64,000 bases of DNA from contig NC_063444.1 of assembly GCF_020379485.1 (NCBI RefSeq), positions 2,614,652 through 2,678,651 of the forward strand, written 5' to 3'. Origin of the DNA: Brassica napus (taxonomy: Eukaryota; Streptophyta; Magnoliopsida; Brassicales; Brassicaceae). Shown here one piece after another: positions 14,082-24,361 of this stretch. The translations under genes and the position numbers were made by a program. Every line of letters starts with the position of its first letter. The first letter of the stretch is position 1. The notes beneath the pieces were generated by a model. It was not told the DNA's origin. It saw only the letters and a program-made list of their open reading frames with translations, and made no database searches.

Positions 14082-14771
14082 ATGTCGGGTTCGTCGGAAT
14101 GGAGTAGTGGAAGCGAGTCAGGATGGACTCTGTACTTAGACCATTCTGTTTCTTCTTCTCCAAGCCCTTCTTGTTTACGAGACTCCAATGGGTTTGATAA
14201 CAGAAGAAGAAGCAAAGACTCATGGAGCCAAAATTATGTGCATCAAGAAGAGGAGGAAGATTTGTCAATGATTTCAGATGCATCTTCTGGTCCAAGGAAT
14301 ATTTGTGAGGAAGGTTCTGTCAAAATCTTAAACAATGTTGGTCCTAAGATACAGAGCAAGAGAGAAAACAAAAGAATAGATTATGAGAAAATGAACTCTC
14401 TGCTTGATGACACTGCTAGTTCTCATGTAAGTCTTTTTTTCAAAGAAAAATCTGTAATCCCATGTGATATAATAGTCCATTATTTATCACTCTTTCCGCC
14501 AAGGACAAAGTTCAATCTACATTTTTTTTTTGTAATATGTATATATTAAATCCGTAGCCACATTACATCACATAGAATTCCAGGATTAGTTTGGCCTTAG
14601 CAATGATATAAACAAATATTTATAGGTATGATCTTGATACCTTCTATTTTGTATGTCTTGTAGATGTTGCAGAAAAGTAGTGTGGGTGGTAATAAGATAG
14701 AGCAAACCTTTCCAGAAAGTACATTGGATTATTCACAAGGCTTCTCAGCAACTCACTTTCAGGTTTCTCTC

Positions 14772-14838
<67 letters not shown>

Positions 14839-15100
14839 ACTCAGTGAGATTCTGTTTAAGCACACGTGACTTGTCTCAAGAGACTCACTACATGTGTTTG
14901 TTTTTTAAACAAGTAGGACAAAACAGCATTCCAAGATCAGTATGGTTATTTGCATACGGAAATTCTAAACAACCAGTTAGGTAATATATACTTGTTTACT
15001 CTTTACTCTTATGAAGTGTATATACTCCAATCTGACTAAAACGTTATCCTTGTTTACTCTTTACTCTTGTGCAGCTTTTATGGATTCAAGTAATGATTAA
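14082..15100 (+). CDS. SOFL5: SOB FIVE-LIKE family protein (SOFL5-like)
   Basis: SOFL proteins are small plant proteins whose overexpression raises cytokinin levels in Arabidopsis; their biochemical activity is not settled. Exons 14082-14426, 14664-14762, 14917-14980 and 15075-15100 join in frame to 177 residues. The two signature blocks are present: SOFL-A at about 4-21 (SSEWSSGSESGWTLYLDH) and SOFL-B at about 60-73 (DLSMISDASSGPRN). A basic patch (SKRENKR, 92-98) follows and could serve nuclear import (inference). The ATG chosen starts MSGSSEW; an upstream in-frame TTG is not a credible start. Intron 2 opens with a long TC microsatellite. Best recalled match At4g33800. Confidence 0.88.
14767..14836 (+). 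repeat. (TC)n microsatellite in SOFL5-like intron 2
   Basis: About 70 bp of nearly perfect TC dinucleotides, with one CG interruption, starts right after the GTTTC donor of intron 2. It supplies most of the intron's pyrimidines but sits at the donor rather than the acceptor side. Confidence 0.9.
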
Positions 15101-15604
15101 AGTGAATCTTATATTCCTTACGAAAGAAGTGCTATAAAAGAAACCCACAAGTGAAGGGATCGGATCGACTAAAGATAGGCTCTCAAATCTCCAATGGATC
15201 TGAATCTTTTATCTTGTGATTTGTAATTTCGTCACAAACGAGTTTTTTTCTCTTCCAGTTGCAATTTTCTGTCAGTGTAATGTAGCAGTATTTTCCCTCC
15301 TTTTACTGCGGATCATTTTCAGCTCAAACAAATAGTTACTAACAATATAATATATATAGATAGATTAACTTAGTAGCTTATAGGCTGAATATTATGCAGC
15401 AGAATATTGATAACACGAGGTTCACGTTGAGTGTACAGTAACATGCGCGTATACTCATTGATCAAACCTAATTTGAATCGGTAAATTCTCAACTTAAAGG
15501 AATAAGAGTCTCCTTTTCAAAAGCATTTTTACTGAAAAAAATTAAATCAGATGTGTCTTTAATTACAAAAACATACTTTACCACACCACAAAGCTAACCA
15601 TAAC

Positions 15605-16194
15605 TAAGCCTGGAACTTTTATCCGAGATCCGGATTCGATCCGTGATCCGATCCGGATCCGATCCGAAAATCCGGATATCCGATCCGAAAATCCGGATAT
15701 CCGGAGAGGCCGAATCCGGATCCGGATAGTAAAATGTTGGATCCGTCAAAGCCGAATCCGGATCCAGATATTTTGATTTTTTAGTCTGGATATCCGGATC
15801 CGTAAATTTTATTAATAACTATTTCAAAAATAGTAATATCTATATATAAAAACTAATTTTATTTAATATATTTTCATTTTTATAATAGTATATATAAATT
15901 CTATGTAAATTTTGTAATATTATACATAGAAATAATTAAAAACATTATATATTTTTTATTTTTAAATTATTGTTAATATTTTATATATATTAATATTATT
16001 TTTTCTTTATTTTAAGGATCCAAATCCGGATCCGGATATCCGCCGGATATTATAATTTTTAGAAGGATATCCGACACCCGGATATCTGCGAACCCCGAAT
16101 CCGGATAAGGATAATAAAATTATGGATCCGCCGGATAAGGATCTGGATCCAGATATCTTAAAATTGCCCGGATACCCGATCCGTCCCAGTTCTA
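15605..16194. mobile_element. hAT-type non-autonomous element with GGATCC-rich interior (copy A)
   Basis: Ends are TAAGCCTGGAAC (left) and, in reverse complement, TAGAACTGGGACGG (right), flanked by a perfect 8-bp duplication ACCATAAC at 15597-15604 and 16195-16202. TAG-type ends with an 8-bp duplication indicate the hAT superfamily. The outer 150 bp on each side are dense in GATCCGGAT and CCGGATATCC words; the centre is plain AT-rich. No coding. Copies at 54266 and 56493 share the layout. Confidence 0.8.
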
Positions 16195-16202
16195 ACCATA
16201 AC

Positions 16203-16547
16203 TAGAACTATTAGAAATATGTGATGCAATATAGGGAAAATACTTTGGTGGCACAGAAAAAAAGCAATAAAAGAACGAAAAAAAGTCAAGAAATGTAATA
16301 GATTTAGTGCCAATTAAGAAGGAAAGACGTGGGAACAAAAGTCCGGGAAGTCGAGGTATACGTGGGACACATGGCTCAGGCTAATCTACTTTCGTCCCAT
16401 AGTGACCTAGCTGCATAATCACTTCGTCTTAGACCACCTCTGGTAGAAGTTCTTCTATTAGAACTCCCCTATTAAAATTAAAGAAATAAAAAAAAAATTA
16501 AATGAGAGAGTGAAAAGAGGTTCTAAAAACCCTTGTTTTAAAATCAA
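16203..16547. other. spacer between hAT copy A and Helitron
   Basis: A/T-rich with a partial inverted-repeat-like stretch near 16430-16535; no gene seen. Confidence 0.4.
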
Positions 16548-17599
16548 CTAGGGGCATTGTGCTCCGCGCAAGCGCGGAGTTGTAGACATATTTCTTGTTT
16601 CATCGCAATATTTGTTAGGGTTATTGTAGCTGTGAATTTTGCGTTTTGGGTTGATCATTATTTTTTAATTTTTTTATTGTTATAGGGTTAGAATTGTGAT
16701 GATGTACTGTATATGCACTGTTCTCCACTCATGAAGGACTAAACTGTGTTAGTAATGTGATTGATATAGTTCGTGGTGTTGTTTGCTGTGTCACTGAGAA
16801 TTATTGTTTGTTTGTCTTTTTAATTTGTTACTTGCACTGTTGAGATTACATAAATTATATTAAGGTTGTTGAGAGTACCTTTTGTTTCTGGATATTTTTT
16901 CTCAAGTTTAGTTGTGTAAGTTGTGTGTATTAAGTAATAATTTTTTTTATTCTTATTATGTTGGTTATATGTTTTTTTTTAGTTTTAAACTTTCTGGTTT
17001 TACCGGACATTTAAAACAAATATATGAAGACTTGTAGAAATAACTATAAAATGAGTGACAATTAGTATTTGGATTTTAATGAGTTTTAAGCAAATATATG
17101 TATTTTTCATAAGAAGACAATAGCGTTGGCATGTTGACATTGAGCATGTAAGCTATTTTTATAAGACAAGAAGAGTGAGCAGGTGGAGATGTTGTTGCCG
17201 CATTTGTGTCTGTTGGGATTGTCTCTTGTGTCTCCAGGTGTGGCTGTGTTTGTTTCTCTTTTATTTGATGGGTAATATGTAAACAAAAATCATTGTTAGT
17301 TGTATTTATAAGAGTTTGTAACTTACTCTGCTTTTTTGTTTTGGTTGTCGTCTTCGTCTTTTTCGTAAGCATCTGTGAAAGTAAGTTTGTAAATTGTTAA
17401 ATATTTGGTAGTGTAGTTTATATTTGTTTAGCTGACTCAATGTATATGTCGTTGAGTTTTAGTTGAGTTGATTGGTTTGGTATATTTGTTTTGAAGTTTA
17501 TTTGTAAGATTAGACAAAAAGAGAGGTGATCATTAATGATTCATCTTTTTTGGGATTTTAGTTTTTGGTGTTTGATTGTTTGTATTATTGTGGTTTCTT

Positions 17600-18340
17600 T
17601 TAAACAGTAAAATAAAGATTTGTGTAAAATTAGATTGATAAGTAAGAGAGATAAATAGACGACCACAAATCTTGGGTATGAAATATTTTTGATTATTGAT
17701 GTTAGCACAATATAGACAGTAATATAAAGGGAATTATGTGTTGATTGTTTCTTACGGATCAATGAGGAGACAGATAACGACTCGAGTTTTTTCTTTGGTG
17801 AGGCCAGAGCCCTGGACAGAACGGATTTTCCCAACCACGTCTGTGAGTTTAAATATCAGTTATGATATCAAAACATAATATAAACCCTGATGCAATATGA
17901 TAATATACCTGGGAGTTCTAGGTTTTTGTTCGCAATCACTTGGAGATTGTCGAACAGTCTAATCTTGACTGAAGATTGATCTCAAGAGCACCCGTGATGA
18001 CTTCATCAATAATGGTTAGTGAGATGAAATGAATGAGGAATGGAGGATCAGTTATCTTGTACATGCTTGAGCACCTAGAAACCTCAAAACGATCGACTTT
18101 CACAATGAAACCAGCTTTCAAAGATGGCATGTAATGATTAGCACGTCTGACGGGAGTAAACCCATGAATCACGGAATCTACAAATAATATTATTCAACAA
18201 AGAATCAGGAAATAAATTAAAACAATTATGTTAAATAAGTGTTATAGATCGAAGATTAACTTACCTTTTCATCAAGGAAGAGAACCGTGATTCCCACAAA
18301 CTCCCTGTCTTTCTTGAAGTTCAGGGAATCCCAGAAGCGA
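17600..18340 (-). pseudogene. RPA70-like (DUF223) OB-fold gene relic inside Helitron
   Basis: Minus-strand blocks with intron-like gaps read in order: LNFKKDREFVGITVLFLDEK with a GTAAG donor (about 18340-18265); VIHGFTPVRRANHYMPSLKA then GFIVKVDRFEVSRCSSMYKI (18177-17985); LQVIANKNLELP with a GTATA donor (about 17960-17912); VVGKIRSVQGSGLTKEKTRV (about 17843-17780); and VVVYLSLL (about 17690-17660). These match the single-stranded-DNA-binding RPA-like proteins carried by plant Helitrons. Frameshifts at the second acceptor and near 17970 make it non-functional. Gene and element share orientation, consistent with co-inheritance. Confidence 0.65.
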
Positions 18341-18902
18341 GGAAGCCAGAGGCTATGCTCTGACTACTACGACCAAGACGGAGAGATTCGAAGGTTGAGT
18401 GACGGACGCTGGGACGCCGGTTTGACGAATTGGAGAGGCAGAGAGAAACATTTTCTAGAAGTTGGTTAAATCTAAAAGGAATCAATGAGTTTTGTGGAGA
18501 TGCAGATTGGGTTCATCAAAGATGAGAATCATATATATAGGGTTTATATAGGGGCTACAAATCAGGAACATTTATGTTCAAGCGATTTAAGATGTGGACA
18601 TGAAGAGTTCACCGGTGAAAAAATAGATTACGAACAGACACATGGCGCAACTCTGTAACTCAGACTTGTTTGAGACAGTAATGAAAAGAACTCAAACTCA
18701 TGTTAAACGACAACAGTTTACAATATGAGAAAACTATAATTGTTGCAAACTTGAGCTTTTTTCATATAACGTGATGAATCTCATTTAAAAATGAAACCCA
18801 TAACGCACTTGTAGGCCCGACCCTCAGAGGAAGCCGAAGAAGCAAGAGCTTCCGACCTTCATAAATATATATTAGGTTCGACCATCAATTTACAAACTAT
18901 CA

Positions 18903-18957
18903 TTTAGCTTAGTGGTATAAATGTTGGTGTTTATATCTCAATAACCCGGGTTCGAGC
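18903..18957 (+). repeat. tRNA-like Pol III box pair (SINE or tRNA relic)
   Basis: TAGCTTAGTGGTATAAATG resembles a tRNA A box and GGGTTCGAGCC a B box, about 35 bp apart. No cloverleaf with paired acceptor ends could be closed, so this is a tRNA-derived relic rather than a tRNA gene. Confidence 0.45.
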
Positions 18958-19237
18958 CATGGACTTGACATTTTTTCACACTTTTTAAAAGTGGGGCCCA
19001 CAAAACGCTGACGTGACGCGCTGAGGAGTGAGCAAAAACTCATCTATTATAATATAGATTCTAAACATTTTTATCCACATATCGTGAAACTAACATTTTA
19101 ATGATTTAAAAAATATCAAATTTAATTGCATAATTAAAGTATGAATATTTTTATTTTTATAGAACCTTGCATGATTTCTAATGGTTGGAGATAGTCTTTA
19201 TATTTGCTCTTGAGTCATAGTTATATATATATATGTA

Positions 19238-19441
19238 TTTTTTTTTTTTTTGAATTATACAGGGGTATCCTGGTCCCACAGAAGTGGTCCAGACTAGTCA
19301 CGTGTTGCCACGTATCGGTTCTATGTCCCTGACTATGCCAAAATGTTAATTCTCCAGTGGCCGGAACTCAAACCCTGATGACTTCACCGTATTGAACTTT
19401 TTACCCTCAAGTTAATCACCACCAGATCACGAACCCTGGTT
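19238..19441 (-). mobile_element. SINE retroposon
   Basis: On the minus strand a tRNA-like head has an A-box-like word (TCTGGTGGTGATTAA) and a B-box-like GGGTTTGAGTTCC (plus 19363-19375), followed by a unique body and a poly(A) tail (oligo-T at 19238-19251 on the plus strand). Length about 200 bp. I did not resolve a target duplication. Confidence 0.65.
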
Positions 19442-20145
19442 GAAACCTTTATAAAACATGAATAAATAGCTTAAGGAAAAAATAAACTTAAATCTCTTCA
19501 AGAAACGCCACCGAATCTTGTTCTCTGGTCGTTGTTATGCATCCCTCTTAGACACAACTCTAAGACTCGAAGAGTTATAGATTCGATAAAACTAATTCTG
19601 AAGAGCTTTACAGTTTTTACTTTTAAAGATTCAGTTATTTGTAAGAGTTCTGAGTGAGTTTGGAAGTGTCAACCGGCACAAGATTGGATGGGCCTTATTG
19701 CATTATGGTTCATCTGAACTTTACCCAAGCTAAAATCATGAAAAGTATACAATTCAACATAATTTTAAAATATTTTGGGATTTTTTTATAGTGAAAAAGA
19801 AAATTAGTTTTTTTTTTAACACTGAAAGAAAATTAGTTATATATATTATGTTGCAGGTTATAAGGTTATGTACAAAGAATATAATAACTTTAAATTTTGA
19901 CGGTATTTTATATTGCCATTTAAATCTATCAGCTGAATGAAATTTGAATATTTGTCATGAACAAAATATGTATTTGTCTATTTGTTGACGTCTTCAAATA
20001 ATTAGAAAATTTCTTTAATTTGTTTTGATTAGAAGCTTTATTCGTATGAAAATTTGATATTATCAGCTGCTGCATTATCTCTCATTAATCTTTTAAAGTT
20101 TTCCATATTTAGAAATATTCATTACCAAAAATATCACTTTGATAA
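19442..20145. other. spacer
   Basis: AT-rich sequence without a recognisable gene or element end. Confidence 0.4.
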
Positions 20146-20731
20146 GAGAAATTCTTGGGTTCACCCTAGGGGGTGAACCTCTACATTCACCAACCAATAG
20201 TGTTTGAGTATTAGATATTTGATATCTTTTAAAAAAAGAAATAAAATTAAATATCCAAATTAGATTATATTTTTAAAATAAAATAATAAAAATACATAAA
20301 AATAGTTACAAAAAAAAATATTGTTAAATCTTCAGCAAAATATTAAATCCTATACCCTAAATCCTAAACTCCAAACCCTAAATTATAAACCTTAAATCTT
20401 GGATAAACCGTAAACCATTGGAAAATTTTAAACCCTAAATCATACATTAAAAACTAAATCTTAATAACACTAAACCCTAAACCCTAATCACTAAACCCTA
20501 AACCCTTGGATAAACCCTGAACCCTTGGATAAATCATAAACTTTAGGGTTTAACAATATTTTTTTTTGTAACTATTTTTATGTATTTTTATTGTTTTATT
20601 TTAAAAATATAATCTTATTTGGAAATTCAAATTTGTTTCCTTTTTAAAAAGATATCAAATATCAATTACTCAAACACTATTGGTTGGTGAATCTAGAGTT
20701 TCAGTCTAGCGGGTGAACTTAAGAATTTCTC
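20146..20731. mobile_element. foldback MITE with telomere-like loop
   Basis: Two arms of about 185 bp (20146-20331 and 20547-20731) are inverted repeats, starting GAGAAATTCTT and sharing TTCACCAACCAATAGTGTTT and the AT-rich inner parts. The loop at 20345-20545 is made of degenerate TAAACCCTAA words, like interstitial telomere repeats. No clear target duplication; superfamily not assigned. Confidence 0.75.
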
Positions 20732-21060
20732 TCTTGTTTTCTTGTTTTTTCTTTAAATTCGTTTTTTGTATGGCGAGGGACGTCGATATCATGCCTTAAT
20801 TAGCCCCCATATTTGTCTATATGGTTGTAAGTTGCATCTATTTTCTCTTCAATGTAGTTAGGTTCGAAGAGAGAATACTTTAATAATTCAAGGCAAGCTT
20901 AAGTATCTGCTTAACCATGCGATCTCAAGTTACAATCCCTGTTAATTTTCAGAACCCCACTTGGTACGTAAATTCGTCTAAACTCTTTGATTTTTAATTG
21001 GATATCACAAACTGTCATCACTGGATTACCATCACCTAGTTGAGTCAACTTTGATGAAGT

Positions 21061-21087
21061 GAAAAAAAAAAAAAAAAAAAAAAAAAA
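21061..21087 (+). repeat. poly(A) homopolymer between short direct repeats
   Basis: About 27 A residues lie between two copies of ACTTTGATGAAGTGA (21048 and 21088 onwards), the look of a small retroposed or slipped duplication. Confidence 0.5.
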
Positions 21088-21259
21088 CTTTGATGAAGTG
21101 AAGAAGTTCATTATATATATAATGTACAGTCTGCATGTATATGGTTGCGTATATGCGATTTGTTGACACTTGCCAGGTAATTTAAAGCTTGTGATTGAAA
21201 AAAGAAGAAGGTGGGTGCTCACATTAATTTCACTTTTAAGCCTAATATGTGAAATCTTG

Positions 21260-21537
21260 GAGCACCTCCGATGGGGGTTTCTACCCATTGGAGTTCTAAA
21301 AATGAATATGTGTATATATATATATATATATATTGTATATGTGTATGTAGTTATGAGGTCCATTAAATAGTGTAGAACCCCTATCCAAAGGTTCTAAAAA
21401 CAAAACTTTTAAAACCTTTAGGTAAGGGTTCTAGACTATTTAATGGACTCCACAATTACATATACATATACAATACATACATACACACATATTCATTTTT
21501 AGAACTCCAACGGGTAGAACCCCCATCGGAGGTGCTC
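21260..21537. mobile_element. palindromic PIF/Harbinger-like MITE
   Basis: The 278-bp element is almost one palindrome: GAGCACCTCCGATGGGGG at the left end and its reverse complement at the right, with matching inner segments down to the centre. Flanking triplets TTG and TTA approximate the TTA/TAA target of Harbinger elements. Confidence 0.75.
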
Positions 21538-21730
21538 TTAGGACTCTTTATATGTCATTGTTGTTGTCCTTCGTCTAATTCTCTCTCATCTATATGTACA
21601 ATTTTACAGACATACATTAATTTGCCGACGAAATCTACCGTCGACTGTTTTTACACTTTAATAGGGTGAAAATTCAGACTTTTTGTTTTAATTTATATGT
21701 GCATCTCCGATTATTACTCTGGACTCATTG

Positions 21731-23542
21731 GGGGAAAACAGCTTATTCATGCCCGCACTATGAAATCAGGAAAAATACATACCCAAACAATATTAACGTG
21801 CCAAAACATTCCTAAACTAAATAAGAATTTGAATTGCATACCTAAACTCATAATAAATAGTTAAAACATGTCTATAGCCGGTTATATGATGATTTGGACT
21901 ATTTTTTAAAAAAAATTATAGTTTAGTCCCTATAATTCTATTTTTTGTTAATATGCCTTAAATAACTTAAATAATCAAATTTATCGTATTTATAATTTTA
22001 ATTTGAAAAGTACAATTTTATTTTTTTACCAGATTTTACCAGATTTTACTTTTTTACCAGATTATTACACTGGACTCATAGGGGGAAAACAGCTTATCTA
22101 TGTTTGCACTATGAAACCAAGAAAAATACATACTCAAACAATATTAACGTGCTAAAACATTCCTAAACTAAATAAGAATTTGAATTGCATACATAAACTC
22201 ATAATAAATAGCTAAAACATGTCTCGTAACTGACACGTGTCAGTCCATTTTAAAATATATTGATTTTTTTTTTAATTATTATCTTTTAGTTTTTATCATT
22301 TTATTTGTTTGTAAAGTACCACAAATAATAAAAATAATCAAATTGACCTTTTTATAATTTCAAAATTGGAAATAAATTTTAATATATGGTGATATATAAA
22401 ATAGAAATATTTTTTTATCAAATAAAATAGATTTAATAATATAAATATATTATTTTAATTATTATTTCATATTGTAATATTTGATACAAAAAATTTAAAT
22501 AAATAGAAAACAACATAAAACAGTATCATAATTTAAAGCCTGATTTAGTCTCAATAGTTCTTAAAGTTTATAACATATTTTTTATATTTTCTTAGGTTAT
22601 TTTAGTTGCAAATCTTATTATGTGCTTGTGTGATATATATAATATAAATAAAATTAAAAATTTGTAATTTTTGTTTGTAGTCATCAAAACCAATGTTAAT
22701 TACACTAGGCATAATGTGTGCGCTTGACCCTAACCTAGCGCCGAATCAATTATTTTGTAATTATACGAGAATTAATTGGGAAATAGTTTTGTAAACTTTT
22801 TGTGTATTATTAATATTATATACTAGTTTTGTAGCAAAATAAAAATAATGTAATATGGTCTAGTGGTTTTGTGCGATATTTGTTTTCTTGAGATGCTGCG
22901 TTCGAAACTATTTTTGGTTAACTAGCCATTCTTTTCTTTTTATTAAGGGTAATATTATTAAAGATCTCTACTGTAAAATCAAATTTCTAAAGAGTATTTT
23001 TAGTTATGTTGATTAAAATTTGAATGACTATATTTGTAAAGAAAATTTTATATAAATATAAATTGAGTGGTATTTCTTGTAAATATTACATATGAGTAAG
23101 ATTATTTATAATTAATTCTCATGTTTTAATAAGGTAGATAACATACTTTGATAACTAAATTAATTAATATATTGTATATGATGACTATCTAAATTTCTGA
23201 TAAATAATTAAATTTATTATTTAAATTTAATTAAAATCTGGTAAAAAAAATAAAATTGTACTTTTCAAATTAAAATTACAAATACGATAATTTTGATTAT
23301 TTAAGTTATTTAAGGCATATTAACAAAAAATAGAATTATAGGGACTAAACTACAATTTTTTTTTAAAAAAAATAGTCCAAATCATCATATAACCGGCTAT
23401 AGACATGTTTTAACTATTTATTATGAGTTTAGGTATGCAATTCAAATTCTTATTTAGTTTAGTAATGTTTTGGCACGTTAATATTGTTTGAGTATATATT
23501 TTCCCTGGCTTCATAGTGCGGGTATGAATAAGCCGTTTTCCC
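21731..23542. mobile_element. Mutator-like element with long terminal inverted repeats
   Basis: Inverted arms of some 300 bp (about 21731-22040 and 23230-23542) share GTGCCAAAACATTCCTAAAC or a variant, CATACCTAAACTCATAATAA and ATAGCCGGTTATATGATGAT. Ends are GGGGAAAAC and GTTTTCCC, next to near-matching 9-bp flanks GACTCATTG and GACTCATAC. Long arms and 9-bp flanks suit a MULE. A second copy of the left end, including the flanking GGACTCAT word, lies at 22065-22235, so the left boundary may be more complex. No transposase seen. Confidence 0.65.
22854..22912 (+). repeat. tRNA-like box pair inside the Mutator-like element
   Basis: TGGTCTAGTGGTTTTGTGCG resembles a tRNA A-box region and GCGTTCGAAAC a B box. 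Likely a SINE or tRNA relic. Confidence 0.35.
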
Positions 23543-23551
23543 GACTCATAC

Positions 23552-24361
23552 CTTAAAAAGCTACATTAGCTAAGATTATATATTAAGAGAATCATTTAGT
23601 GGGGGAATTAATAGAAACTTGGCCAGGGAAAAATACAAAACCACTATCACAAAGCATTATTAAAAAAGGAAAAAAAATGTAAAACATCAGTTAAAATCTT
23701 TGGTTTAAAACAGCACTTAATATAATATATGAGTATGATTTTATCTCTTTGGTTGTAGGGAGTTTAAAAACTCATATATTGTCTTCCAACTTAAAGTATG
23801 AGTTGAAAATATTTATATGTTCGAAACAAAATTAATGTTTTGGATATCTAGTTCCGTTGGTTTTTGGATAATTGAATATAACAACTTTAATTGGATACGA
23901 GGCTTTCTTCCCGAAGACTTTATTATATCCAAATAAAGTCGTTAATTATACTGAAAATAACATATCCGAGAAATATGTTAAGGTTCTATGAATATACAAT
24001 GAAGCCTTCTTTGGTTTGGACTTGTAGTGCTTCTGATGACTGTCGTGCAGCCTCTTCATTCTTCTACAGTCTATATGTATCTCTAGGCTGGACTCTTCAC
24101 CACATACCACTCCAATACCCGTCTACGTACGTCAAATTGATCCCAGCATATATGTAAGAGTAAAGAGTTGGAAACAATAGTTATTTGCAAGAGGACTGTT
24201 GACAGCTAATACTAAGTAGTTGGGAGAAAACAAAAAATGTAGGTGATCACATTGATTACACTTTGTATAGCTTGAAATTATAAATCGGACTCTCATGTGA
24301 TCTTGTTGTTGTACTCGGTTGAATTCTTTCTCTCGCTCATACGTACATACAAACATAAATT
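23552..24361. other. 5' flank of FAR3-like gene
   Basis: Holds the promoter and 5' UTR of the reductase gene. I could not single out a TATA box with confidence. Small open frames here look like noise. Confidence 0.4.

Larger units (their letters stand above)
16548..19058 (-). mobile_element. Helitron, complete, reverse orientation, with RPA-like relic
   Basis: On the minus strand the element begins TCTATATTATAATAGATGAG (plus 19039-19058) and ends with a perfect hairpin (CTCCGCGC, loop, GCGCGGAG; plus 16562-16579) followed by CTAG (plus 16548-16551). The flanking bases are A at the 5' side and T at the 3' side, exactly the AT insertion site of Helitrons. Length 2511 bp. It contains exons of an RPA-like DUF223 protein in the same orientation and a tRNA-like stretch at 18903-18957. 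No Rep/helicase is present, so it would depend on another element. Confidence 0.85.

Noticed and set aside
14644..14865. frames rich in Arg-Glu or Ser-Leu repeats
   Set aside because: They are translations of the TC microsatellite in the SOFL5-like intron.
18903..18957. possible functional tRNA gene
   Set aside because: A and B boxes exist but no acceptor stem or complete cloverleaf could be drawn.
20345..20545. true telomere or subtelomere
   Set aside because: The TAAACCCTAA words are degenerate, short and enclosed by inverted arms within an ordinary gene-bearing region.
24132..24356. minus-strand frame just upstream of the FAR3-like start
   Set aside because: Lies in the promoter/5' UTR, with no homology and no conserved motif.
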